DNA from: Fratercula arctica
Taxonomy: Eukaryota; Chordata; Aves; Charadriiformes; Alcidae
Direction: 5' to 3'
DNA: 64,000 bases
Assembly (NCBI GenBank): GCA_947846985.1
Contig: CANTUZ010000025.1
Span: 17,296,100 to 17,360,099, forward strand
Shown: piece after piece, positions 1 through 9,589 of the stretch
How the letters are laid out: every line of letters begins with the position of its first letter
How positions within the stretch are numbered: the first letter of the stretch is position 1
The notes under the pieces: generated by a model
Seen by the model: only the letters and a program-made list of their open reading frames with translations
Told to the model about the DNA's origin: nothing
Database searches by the model: none
Program-made: the position numbers and the translations under genes

Positions 1-365
1 CCATTTAACAGTCCATCCATCAAACTCATATCTCTCCAATTTAGAGGTAAGAATTTTGTAGGGGACTGTGTCAAAGGCCTTACAGAAGTCAAGGTGTATG
101 ACATCCTTAGGTCTTCCCTTGTCCACCAATGCAGTCACTCCACTGTAGAAGCTACTAGATTAGTCAGGCACAATTTGCCCTTGGCTGTCTCTAATCACCT
201 CCCTGCCTTCCATATGTTTCAACATGTCTTTCAGGAGAATCTGCTCCATGATTTTGCCAGGCATGGAGGTGAGGCTGACTGGTCAGTAGTTTACAGGGCC
301 CTCCTTTTTACCCTTTTTAAAAATGGGTATGATGTTTCCCTTTTTCCAGTCACTGGAAAGATAAT
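1..365 (-). mobile_element. CR1 LINE fragment (reverse transcriptase part)
   Basis: Read on the minus strand, this stretch aligns by eye with the RT region of the better-preserved CR1 at about 44735-45115: the same succession of phrases for the tail of the RT fingers and palm, ending near the purine-rich segment at 300-360. Many substitutions and small indels break the frame, so it is an old, dead, internally truncated copy. It probably continues to the left of the window. Confidence 0.85.
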
Positions 366-960
366 TCAGACTCTTCAGTCTAGTAAAAAGGGTGGGGTGT
401 GTTTGGATGGGGTGGTTCAGTGCTATTATCCTTCAAAGGCACTTTGCTGAAACATTGTAGGGAGCATAATTCCTACTTCCTCTTACTTCCCTTGCCTATC
501 AGACAGCATGAAACAATTAAGAAAAGTCTCATTGAAATGTTTGCTATAATTAAAAGGTAGCTCAATTAGGAAAACATTTGATTCTTTGTCTTGCATATGT
601 TATGATTCATCTGTTTGCAATTCCTTCTTGTTTGTTTCAGTGTTGCCATAGCAATCCTTGCCTTTCAAGTACCAAGTAAATTGTTGAAAAGTACATTTTT
701 TAAAATTATTTAAACAGCATGATCCTATAGAAGGAAATACTTTATTACTATGGGCACCAAAATTTCATTTATTGTAGATACACACCTCCTTTTCAAATAA
801 GCATAACCATTAAGATCCCACTTTTCAAATTCATTTTTTTATCATGACTTCAGAAGACTTTCTCCTCACAATAGCATTCAAAAGATTTGCTCCTCAAAAA
901 GGGCATGGTAATCAAATTATAAATGTTAATATATTTCCTTTTTCATATCTGTTTTGTAGT
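366..960. other. AT-rich intergenic stretch, nothing recognised
   Basis: Low-complexity AT-rich sequence with no convincing ORF, repeat end or splice-bounded exon. It may be unique flanking DNA or very old repeat. Confidence 0.5.
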
Positions 961-964
961 ATTG

Positions 965-1560
965 TTGTGCAAACCAAGCACTTAACAACAGAAGTCTGCC
1001 GCAAAGTACCCACCAAGCTGCTCTCTCGCTCCCCTCCTCAGTGGGAAAGGGGGAAGACAATAAGACAAAAAACTCGTGGGTTAAAATAAAGGCAGTTTAA
1101 TAAAGAAAAGCAAAGGCCATGTGCAAAAGCAAATGAAACAAAAAAAATATTATTCTCTACTTCCCATCAGCAGGCAATGTCCAACCACTTCCTGGGAAGT
1201 AGGGCCTCAATATACGTAGCGGTTGCTTTGGAAGACAAACACCTTAATAACAAATGCCCCCTCCCTCTCCTTTCTCTCAGCTTTTATTACTGAGCATGAC
1301 TTCATATGGTATGGAATATCCCTTTGGTCAGTCTGGGTCAGCTGTCCTGGCTCTGTCCCCTCCCAACCTCTTGCACACCCCCAGCCCAGTAGCCTTTGGG
1401 GGTGGGGGGTTGAAGAGACAACTTTGATGCTGTGGGAGTACTGCTTAGCAATAGCCAAAACATTGGTGTGTTATCAACACCTTTCTAGCTACAAATACAA
1501 AGCACAGCACTATGAGGGCTGCTATGAGGAAAGTTAACTCCATGCCAGACAGACCCAATA
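965..1560 (-). mobile_element. Solo LTR, avian ERV family A
   Basis: The block at 1430-1545 (phrase 'caaaacattggtgtgttatc', then a stretch ending in 'agttaactccat') recurs at 11600-11690 and 30880-30985, so it is a repeat family. In minus orientation it ends in a region typical of the U3 start of widespread avian ERV LTRs. No internal retroviral sequence adjoins it, so it is called a solo LTR. Boundaries are approximate. Confidence 0.65.
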
Positions 1561-1814
1561 CATACACATATACCAGAATTCTAGTCTGGCATCTCTATAT
1601 AAATGGAATTACTTTCAGGCAACTGAGCAACACCAAAACCAAAAAGAAATGCATTTAAAGATATAAGGCTTATGAATTGTTGGGCTTTTTCCTGCTTATA
1701 AAAGCAATGTCTTATCAGGACTGCAAATAAATGAACCGGGAAAGGAGAACAGATATAGCATAAAGTGATGTTGTTAGTTCATTGGGGTTTTTTTGAAAAG
1801 TTATTTTTTATTTT

Positions 1815-1860
1815 ACAATCATAAGATAATCTAGGTTGGAAGGCACCTCAGGAAGGTGTC
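1815..1860 (-). mobile_element. CR1 3' tail remnant
   Basis: A short minus-strand match to the CR1 3' end ('aatctaggttggaaggcacc'), as in the longer copies at 13719 and 43739. Only the last few tens of bases are present. Confidence 0.6.
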
Positions 1861-2740
1861 ATGTCCCACTCTCAGGAAAGAGGGGGGGTAAGTGACTTCA
1901 GATTCGTAAATTCCCAACAGCGCAGACTAAGGTGAGATAAATCTTAAGGTCCATATAGAGAAACATTTATTAGCTTCACAAAATGGTTAGTATAGGTCTT
2001 AACAAGTCCACGATAATTGGTTAGGGATATAACAAATTATGGCAAATGGTGAGGTATGCATTGTGTTACTTAACAACAGGTATAGGACAATTTATGGCAA
2101 GCGGTACTTAAGGTCGTACTTAAGGTCATTACTTAACAACTGTAACCGTTACTTAACAACTCTAAGAGAAAAGAGAAACTGAGGGATAGAGAAAGGAAAA
2201 GACAGAGAGAAAGAGATCACTGGTCCTGATTCCAGAGTCTTTTCCAGGGAATCTTCCCAGGCATGATCATCTTCTTTCTTGGAAAAATCTTCCCAGGTAC
2301 GGTCTTCTTTCTTGGGAAGAATCTTCCCAGGCACAATCTTCTTCTTTTGTTTCTTCTTTGTTCTCCCCTCTAGGGGCACTTATTTTCCCCTTTTATGTTT
2401 GCTGAATTAGCATGGTCCACCCCCCTTGCCGAGGACAGCCTCGTCTCAGGTTTCTCCCTTCTCCCAGGTGACATGTAGCATGATTTGGGTGGAGAGATGA
2501 GTGCCATAGTCATACATGTTTAGCATGATCTCTATAATCTTCATTAGCATATGCAGGGATGTGTGCTTTCATATGCATTTCGCGGATAATGAAGCAAAGG
2601 TCACTCATCGGACACAATGGCCTTGAGAACTGAGAACTAGCAAGCTCACCACACGAGTGGCAGAACTATCCTGTCTTCACAAGGCAGTTCTCCCACGCTT
2701 TCAGGCACCAGAAGTGTTAGCCTTATCAGTTCTTTGAAGG
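1861..2740 (-). mobile_element. LTR retroelement fragment, family B
   Basis: The segment 2455-2610 ('gtgacatgtag' ... 'atttcgcggataatgaag') matches 12402-12540, so this is a repeat family. It looks like an LTR: no ORFs, AT-rich flanks and internal short direct repeats. The orientation is inferred from the other LTRs around it and is not certain. Confidence 0.5.
2225..2350. repeat. Short tandem imperfect repeats inside LTR family B
   Basis: About four imperfect copies of a roughly 30-35-nt unit built around 'atcttcccaggca' and 'tcttctttcttgg' lie head to tail. This resembles U3 enhancer repeats. Confidence 0.6.
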
Positions 2741-2839
2741 CCAGGCCTGCATTATTTATTTTCTTGTGAGTGTTTGAGGGATTCCATTGAAGGCTTGGAG
2801 GGCCTTCTGCCCCTCGTCAGGGAATTTACAGTCTGTCTC

Positions 2840-2965
2840 TTACAGAAGGTCTTTAGTTCAACCTCCTTCTCAAAGCAGAGTCATCTTTGACATCATACCA
2901 GCTTTCTTGGGGCTTTATCCAGTCAGGGCTTAAAAACTTCCAGGGATGATGCATTGGGTGTACAT
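2840..2965 (-). mobile_element. CR1 fragment (old)
   Basis: Minus-strand similarity to the CR1 3' region: 'ggtctttagttcaacctcc' followed by the region that ends 'aaaaacttccagggatg', a hallmark of CR1 ORF2 tails. Diverged and short. Confidence 0.6.
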
Positions 2966-3218
2966 GGCAAGGTTTTGATAGCGGCAGGGGTCTGCAGGGG
3001 TGGCCTCTGTGTGAAGAGACCAGGGGCTGCCCCCATGCCAGCCACATTTTGTTCCAGCTGAGTCTGCAACAGACCCACTGCAGGACACAGCTGAGCAGGA
3101 CACAGCAAAGCTGGTAGCGCCTCTGTGTAAACATATTTAAGAAAGGGCAAAATGTTGCCTGGAAGTGAGAAATGAAAAAAAAAAAACAAAACTGTGATAA
3201 ACAACAGTGCGAACATGG

Positions 3219-3848
3219 TCAGAAAAAAAGAAGACGAAGAGGCGCTTCAGATGCTGGAGCAGATATTCCTCTGCAGTCCACGGAGAGAACAACGCTGGAG
3301 CAGATACCCACACTGCAGCATGTGGTGGACCCCATTTCTTCATCTATACGTTCTTGGGTATCTAATTCTTCAGTTACATTAGATAAAGTTTCTCCTACAA
3401 CCTTAGCAGTCTGGACAGATTCAGTAAATGCAGCAATGGCTACAGAAGCTGAAGCTAAAATAACAATTGCAGATACTATTGCAAAAATCAGCCATCCTAA
3501 AAATCGTTTAGAGCGTCTGCATGTTTGGTTCATTTCTTCTTGCAAAATAATGCTAAAATGTCCTAACCCTCCAGAACCTTCCCATTCTCTGGTAAGGTTG
3601 ATGGGCAACCACACTTCCGCTCGTCATTGCAATAGAAAAAGATAAGAAATATTATTGGTTATTGCATCATGTGTAGATATATGTTTTATACCATACTCGC
3701 ATTAAATTTACACAATAAGATTGATTACATTCTTGTACACTTGCATTTTGCGCCAAAGCAAACACATATGGATGAGAAGTACAAATGATTACAGAATCTT
3801 CTTGCTCACAACTTCTATTTGTTGTAGTATTATCTATGATTAGCTTAT
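3219..3848 (-). pseudogene. ERVK (copy A) env remnant
   Basis: On the minus strand a 131-codon open stretch (3614 to 3219) shows, in order, the end of a surface subunit, a basic furin-type cleavage site (RRSKR), a hydrophobic fusion-peptide-like segment (starting FLGWLIFAIVSAIVILAS) and the start of a heptad-repeat helix. Upstream, 3615-3848 reads as further surface-subunit sequence rich in Cys and N-glycosylation sites, interrupted by stops. The rest of the transmembrane subunit is gone after about 3235, and most of the surface subunit is missing between here and pol (4326). A solo LTR has inserted at 3849. It is a dead fragment of a betaretrovirus-like envelope gene. Confidence 0.7.
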
Positions 3849-4173
3849 TGTCCTGGTTCCGGCGGGGACAGGGTTAAGTATTCCATGCCATGTGAGCCAC
3901 GCCCACCCTGAGATTAAAAGGAGGGAGGGGGCAGGCAGTCGGGTTTGGAACGGCTGGCACGTCCCGGGTCCGGTCGGTGAGCGGCGGTTCCGTAATCGCA
4001 TTTGTATATTCCTCTGTTTGTGTTATTGTTTTCTTGTTCCCTTTGCTGTTCTGTTAAACTGCCTTTGTCTCAACCCAAGAGTTTTGCCTTTTTCTTCTGA
4101 TCCTTCCCGTACTGGGAAGTGCTGAGCGAGCGACACATGGTTCTTTGTTGCCGTCTGAGGCCAAACCACGACA
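3849..4173 (+). mobile_element. Solo ERVL LTR with 5-bp target duplication
   Basis: 325 bp starting TGTCCTGG and ending CCACGACA, the same family as the LTRs of the ERVL provirus at 37174-43587. It is flanked on both sides by CTTAT (3844-3848 and 4174-4178), a clean 5-bp target-site duplication. No internal sequence remains, so this is a solo LTR formed by LTR-LTR recombination. It sits inside the ERVK copy A, between pol and env, so it is younger than that element. Confidence 0.92.
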
Positions 4174-4325
4174 CTTATGAAGACTTCTGTTTACAAATAC
4201 AAATCCCATTCGCCAGCCCTCAGTATATAACCCAATATACAAAACAATCTACATGAGACAGAAAAGAGATAAGCATTAAAAACTGAAAGATTAATAAAAA
4301 TACCCATCCTTAGGTATGCCTGCTT

Positions 4326-5129
4326 TTACTCATTGATCGGCTCGACTGGTTCCAGGCCTTCCTTTTCCTGTACTGGGCTCGGCTGATGAACCGGCTTAAC
4401 GAATTTTGCAGGAATCCAGTAGGAACCTGAGGACAAAGACACACAAGCATACCCTTGACCCCATGTTATCAGGGGGACTGGTCCTTCCCAACGCCCCGAT
4501 TCAAGGTGCTTATAATACACCTTCAGTTGTTCAGGCCATTCAACAGTTCTTCCGAAACGTTGCTCTACTGCTGTGGATGACAAAGAAGACATGTTTAGAA
4601 AATTTAAAACATAAGTTGCTTTATACAATCGCTCTTGAGGTGTCAGACCTACGGGATTCCCCCTTTTTCGTTTATCAAGCATGGTTTTTAAGGTATGATG
4701 CATACGTTCCACAATTGCTTGCCCAGTTGGGGAATGAGGAATACCGGTGACATGTTTAATACCCCTTGTCTGTAAAAAGGCCTGTATTTTAGCGGACACA
4801 TAAGCTGGTCTGTAATCAGTTTTTACAGTTTTCGGTACTCCCATGACTGCAAGGCATTGCAACCAGTGTCGAATAACATCACGAGCCTTCTCTCCTGTAT
4901 GAGCAGTAGCTACAACAAGGTGGGAAAACAAATCAACTGAAACATGTACATGGCGCAAACGTCCAAATTCCATAATGTGCGTAATATCGGATTGCCAAAG
5001 TTCATCAGGTGTAAGCCCTCGCGGGTTAACCCCCGCAAATGATGGCAGAGGAGCCAGCTGCTGACAATCGGCACAAGTTCGCACAATATCATGTGCTTGT
5101 TGTTGTGTTAAAGAAAATTGCTTCCTCAA
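4326..5129 (-). pseudogene. ERVK (copy A) integrase, open but with altered active-site context
   Basis: A 267-codon open stretch covers most of a retroviral integrase. The CADC of the HHCC zinc motif is at the start, and its two histidines lie just upstream in a broken frame. The catalytic core has the three acidic residues in order (QSDITH, then D in KTDYRP, then E in AIVER); the last two are exactly 35 residues apart, the D,D35E rule. The residues after the second D, usually NG, read YR here. The C-terminal SH3-like part (WGQGYACVS) ends in a normal stop. It lies downstream of RNase H sequence at 5130-5943. Homologous to the integrase at 62280-63227 but a distinct lineage. Confidence 0.85.
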
Positions 5130-5943
5130 TGTCTTCGCATTTCAATGAAAAAAATCATGCGACATTTTAGCTTGCTGCATAATGTTCGGAGTTGTTACCA
5201 ACAGAGTGTGATAATCTGCAACTGTGTTTCCCTCAGTTAAAGGACCAGGTAAACAGCTATGAGAGTGTATATGGACAATAAAATAAGGAATCTGTCTTTT
5301 TCATAAAAGCAACATTAATTGCAGTAAAAGATTAAATAACAATTGGTTCTCTACTTGTTTTAGAAATGCTCCTTCAAGTCTTTGAACAATGCCAGTAACA
5401 TATTGAGAGTCTGCCACTATATTTAAAGGTTCCTGTTGAAATAAATCAAAAGCCTTTACTGTATCCCTGAGCCATCTACAAACACCGTACGGGCGCCAGC
5501 AAGAGGCTTTGGCGCTAGCAGGATGCGCGGCTGTAAAGGAATTTGTGAAAGTGACTGTAATAGTCTGTGCCGGGGCAAAGAATAATTTATTTGCCCAATA
5601 TAATCTACTAAGGCAATTTGTAGGTTAAGACTTAGTGATAACCAAAGGTCAAGGTCGTCCTTTTGAACAGGGACATGTATGTGGCTTGGATCCATTCCAG
5701 AAAGCTGCTGACAGCGCAAATGACCCTGCGAAATCAATCGTGCTAACATTTCAATCATCATAGTTACTGTTTTTGAAAAGGTATGTGGCAAAAATACCCA
5801 CTCTAATGCAGTCAGGCCCTTTCCGAGTGCATCATCCCACTGTCCTATCAGGGCGTAAGGTTGAAAGTCTTGATATATCACAAACAAATCTGCAGTGTGC
5901 TGTAATGCCTTCTGAGCTGTTGGGGTTAATGAACGTGGAACCT
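5130..5943 (-). pseudogene. ERVK (copy A) RT connection and RNase H, broken
   Basis: From 5943 downwards the minus strand encodes the RT thumb/connection region (beginning LTPTAQKAL) and the start of RNase H (VFVDGSG). It then hits TAA at 5456-5458 with an apparent internal deletion of about 50 codons, and resumes with the second RNase H acidic motif (ADSQYV) and the last part of the domain. At least two more stops precede the integrase zinc motif. The catalytic RT palm is absent because the copy B sequence abuts at about 5940. Confidence 0.8.
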
Positions 5944-6330
5944 ACAGGGGAGGGGGGGGCAGACACAGCGCTTCAGGGCGTCCCCTGTATCTTCAAAGTG
6001 CACTCATGTCTCTCCCCCTCTCTCCGACCCAAGACAGCCCCCTTATATCCTGCACCGGATTGAGTGGAAAAGTACAGGCTAGAGTCGCTACATGCATGGC
6101 CAGCACATGCAGCGAGCCTCACCAGACTCATGATCCAGCTTTGCTAACCGCGGATGTCTGATACGTGACTATATTGTTGTACTCCCTTCTTGTTATCTTC
6201 TTCTTCGAAGGTCAGGTTCTCATGGATACACACATAGTTTTTGCAGCAACAGTACTGAGTCCCTTTTTCCCAACATGCATACTGGGTTTGGCTCAACTAG
6301 GAATTCTCCATCGTGTCTCACTTGAACCAT
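5944..6330 (-). mobile_element. ERVK copy B 3' non-coding region, possible LTR
   Basis: The minus strand of this segment matches 63690-64000 closely, so both copies share it. It begins after env with a purine-rich tract (6175-6215 read in reverse) of the sort that primes plus-strand synthesis. It then contains a TATA-like GGATATAAGG and a polypyrimidine end. It does not resemble the 5' LTR of the same copies (9250-9577). It is either a 3' untranslated region or a 3' LTR of another family. It abuts copy A pol at about 5940. Confidence 0.5.
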
Positions 6331-6920
6331 CCTCTATTATCCCTTACACATGCCACCCCGTGGTCCATAGTTGGGACACGACGATATTCTACAACTCGTA
6401 CAAGGGTATGATGCAAAGCGGCATCTACAACTGATCGTATAATGCTTATTAAACACGGCAAACGGTATACTAAACATAACAGACAAATTCCTTCCACACA
6501 GGCAATGAGCATAATTTCCTTCAACCAACCCCACCCCCAAGTCCATCCAGCAAAGAGATTTCACACAGTGGTCTCCACAAGTTGCTGGCTCGGTCGGTGC
6601 AGTTCTTGCAACTGGGCATGGATGGATTTGGAGTGGTCACTTAGATTCATACAACACAGTCCTTTAAAATCTTGACAACCGTGTCCGTGAGCTAAAAGCA
6701 AAAAAACAATAGCAGCTCTGTTTTGCAGCATCGCATGTTGAATACTATCTACATCTAGCAATAACTCAGAAACAGCTGTACTAGTAGTGTTACTAAACTT
6801 ATCCTTGGCAGCGAGGGAGCCCTTGTTTTCAGGAATCCTTGGCAGCGAAAGAGTCCTTGTTAGCAAGAGCGCATGCGGACTCCCTGTTCTTGCTGGTACT
6901 GTGCTTTGATCTTCTTCCAC
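6318..6920 (-). pseudogene. ERVK copy B env transmembrane subunit remnant
   Basis: The minus strand shows the end of a transmembrane envelope subunit. A heptad-like segment ([19 protein letters not shown]) is followed by the CX6CC disulfide motif (CQDFKGLCC), which defines gamma-type envelopes. A shifted frame then carries a hydrophobic membrane anchor (6524 down: IMLIACVEGICLLCLV) and a short cytoplasmic tail ending at 6318. The frameshift near 6560 breaks it. The same TM end is present at 63330-63690. The gamma-type TM contrasts with the betaretroviral pol of this family and suggests an old env swap. Confidence 0.75.
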
Positions 6921-6929
6921 AACAGGCCA

Positions 6930-7880
6930 AGATTCTCAAGCAGCTAGATAAGGTGTCCCTGAGTCCATTACAGACTTATGTCATCTAAGTGTTTTTCTTG
7001 CAAGCACCCAAGACTGAAAAACAATTAGTGTGATATATGTGTTTTCCAGCACCCAGGTGCAAGTCCCTTGAGCGTATTTACAATCCTCCTTGCTGATCTT
7101 CCATTGCTTTCCCATATTCCACCCCTCTGCTCAAGAGACCGCTTCTGCTGGGGTTCATTTAGTCTCACAGGGTATAACACAGAGTAATTTACAAAGGCGT
7201 GCAATAACATATACACATATAGGAAAAAAAAAAACAACCCAAAAACATATCTCTATAGTACTGCTTGAATCAGGTGTCCTATTTCTCTTTTTCTGCCGCT
7301 TTCTCGTAGCCGTATGGCATACTTTTGTGCTAACGCAGCACATTTCCCTTCTAATCGTTCCTTTTTTTTTTTTTTCCCCTCACTTACAGCTGACATAAAA
7401 GTCTGTCTTTGCAACAAGAGCTCAGCCTTAAGTTTCTCATTTTCCTACAGAGCATCCTATAGATTTTGGCTTAACTCCTTTTCCCAATCAACCATGATCT
7501 TATAGGCAAACAACAAACAACCAGCCATACGCCCTGCATGGGTAAGCCGTTCCCGAGAGCGTAAGCATGTCGGCTGGTGAAAACTCCCCCAATATTTCAG
7601 GACTTCCATCGGTTCTATGGCCCATCATGGTCTATCTACCTAGGGCGCGCTCGCCTTACATCTAAACATTGTGTATATACAAACTTCTTCGCTTGACAGT
7701 GTGTCAGCCCTAGTCACGTACGAGAACAGTACCACACCGGGCAGAACACCTGCTCAAGCGGAGTCACCAAGCGACACTGCACACAGCAACAAACAAACAG
7801 TAGCACAGATGCTGATCAGCAGGTATAAGCTGGCGCCCACACACACTTACACAGCAGACATACAAAAACACCACTTCTAT
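6930..7880 (-). mobile_element. ERVK mosaic interior, no clear gene
   Basis: No intact ORF. On the minus strand, about 7460-7270 reads as a helical, Lys/Glu/Ala-rich segment (KAELLLQRQTFMSAVSEG, then ERLEGKCAALAQKYAIRL) that could be a coiled-coil part of gag. About 7240-7100 begins with a hydrophobic run that could be an env signal peptide. Both readings are weak. The pol gene expected here is missing. Confidence 0.35.
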
Positions 7881-8671
7881 CTCAGGGAGACGGCTGGGGA
7901 GGGGAGGGGGTGAGGCGGGGAGCGGCAGGAGCGAAGCGGCTCCAGCTCCATCCTTCTCCGCCGACATTCTGACAATACACTGCAATACCCCGATTCCGGC
8001 TGCGCACACATAAGCGGTTGAGAAGGAGGAACAGATGCGATACCTGGTGCAAATGGAGGAGGGTTAAGAATGGAGGAACGCGATAACAACTTTCGTCTCT
8101 GTTACTGTAAAATCTCCTCTGCAGTTGGAGCAGATGCAGCCATAGCTTTAATCAGGGTTAAAGGTGGACATAAATCAGGTTCAGTCTCTGGATTTATTGG
8201 ACCAGGATCAAAGGGATCTTCTGGCTCTTCGCCTCCTGAATTCTGCTTTTGGTAATGTTCTTCAGGATTGGGCATTTGAGCATATTCAGGCTGAGGGTCT
8301 GCAACTGGCGGTACCATTTCAAAAGACTGAGGTTCCTCTGGGGGAGCTTGTGGTGCCCCTCCAGCAACCCCTTGCAGGGCTTGCTCTGCGGGATGCAGTG
8401 TTCGTATGGCAGTGTATACAGTTTGTCAAGTAAGTATTATTCCTTCTGGCAAGGACAAGTGCAACGTCTCCCGCGTCTGCAATTCCTCCCCCACTTTTAG
8501 CCACTGAGCCAAATCGTAGGACCACCCTTCAGGGAACCATGAGCAATAATCACGTATCCATACAAGCAAAGTCACTAGTTTGACAGGGGCCACTTTAAAG
8601 CCCTGTTCTGTGAAAGTGCGCTGCAGAAGTTCAAGTTGCAATTTCTGTTCTCGAGTAGCTGTTTGTCCCAT
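7880..8671 (-). pseudogene. ERVK gag remnant (MGQT-type matrix)
   Basis: From ATG 8669-8671 the minus strand encodes a betaretrovirus-type matrix start (MGQTATREQ, then the Trp-rich WFPEGWSYDLAQWLKVGEEL). It breaks near 8426 and continues in other frames as an acidic, Pro-rich gag segment (8317 to 8102) and further Pro-rich sequence to about 7880. It is a different gag start from the one at 8886-9128, so the block joins two related elements or carries a recombination junction near 8780. Capsid and nucleocapsid were not found. Confidence 0.65.
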
Positions 8672-8779
8672 TTTTCATGTCTACTGCAGCTGCTCACCTT
8701 TTTCATCCAGCGAACGGTGATGAAAGTAATTGTTAGAGAGCTCTCGGTATGAACTCCTCCGTCCAGCCACGGGTTCACC

Positions 8780-9138
8780 ACCGGATAATTAGTACTTCAT
8801 ATCTCTGTTCCTTTTAATCCTTGTTCGGACTTCATTTGCTGCAATGTGTCCTTAATTAACCTCCAGGTTGTTAAGACCTTCGTAACTACCGCATCCCCTT
8901 TCGTTGCTGCCTCAAAGTTTCACCGGCTTGCTCCCAACTTGATAATTGGAAAGCTGTTGTAGAATCAGCGGGAAGGCCCTTGGTTTTTAGCCATGCTAGC
9001 AAAAGCTGAAGAGTTCCTTCATCATATTGTATACCCCTTTTACTTAAAAACTTTTCTAATATACATACAATCGCCTTTTCCTTTGAGGACATTTTTGACC
9101 CCATTCTCACACGTTCCCGGCTGCTCACCTTTCCTTGG
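8780..9138 (-). pseudogene. ERVK copy B gag 5' part (MSSRERV-type)
   Basis: The minus-strand frame from 9128 matches the gag N-terminus of the right-hand copy at 58106-58340 almost residue for residue (for example FLSKRGIQYDEGTLQLLLAW). It loses frame at about 8900 and is cut off at about 8810, where unrelated leader sequence begins. A putative splice donor (AAGGTGAGC) lies just upstream, as in the right copy. Confidence 0.75.
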
Positions 9139-9228
9139 TGATTAGTCGTCCGGACTGCAGCTCTCAGATAACACTGCTTTTTTCGTTCAGCCAGGCTGCT
9201 CCACCAGTCGTATCTTCCTACTATTCAA

Positions 9229-9247
9229 GTCCCTGTTCGGGCTGCCA
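9229..9247 (-). other. Primer-binding site, tRNA-Lys-like
   Basis: On the minus strand TGGCAGCCCGAACAGGGAC sits two bases after the LTR end. It is one small change from the sequence complementary to tRNA-Lys3, which fits a betaretrovirus/lentivirus-style primer. Confidence 0.75.
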
Positions 9248-9249
9248 TT

Positions 9250-9577
9250 TGTGGAGCATTGATTCACGGACTCTGGCAGGGTATGGACCAAAGACCTTTA
9301 TTACAACAATTTTTTCCGAGCTTTATAGGTACAAGCACTCTCCACGCACAGGCAGCATCCTACTGATAGGTTGAAGGTCGATTGCCACGCGCTTCTCGGT
9401 GTCTTCCGATTGGTCGTCTCTGTCTGTTCACGCGGAGTAGCAGCTTTGCTTTCACATTCCTGTTCTTGCTGATATCTCCTGATGCTTGCTTATCTTTTCT
9501 CTCAAGGCATCTCTCAAGGATACAGCTTTGTCTCACCAGGGTCAAACAGATCCCCTATGCTACTCCCTATCTCTACA
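9250..9577 (-). mobile_element. ERVK copy B 5' LTR
   Basis: 328 bp. On the minus strand it starts TGTAGAGATAG and ends ATGCTCCACA. It carries a degenerate TATA box, an AATAAAG signal (reverse of 9305-9311) and a U5 end next to the primer-binding site. It matches the LTR at 57664-57990 along its length. Transcription would run leftwards, away from HNRNPK. Confidence 0.88.
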
Positions 9578-9589
9578 TGGGTTGCCAGT

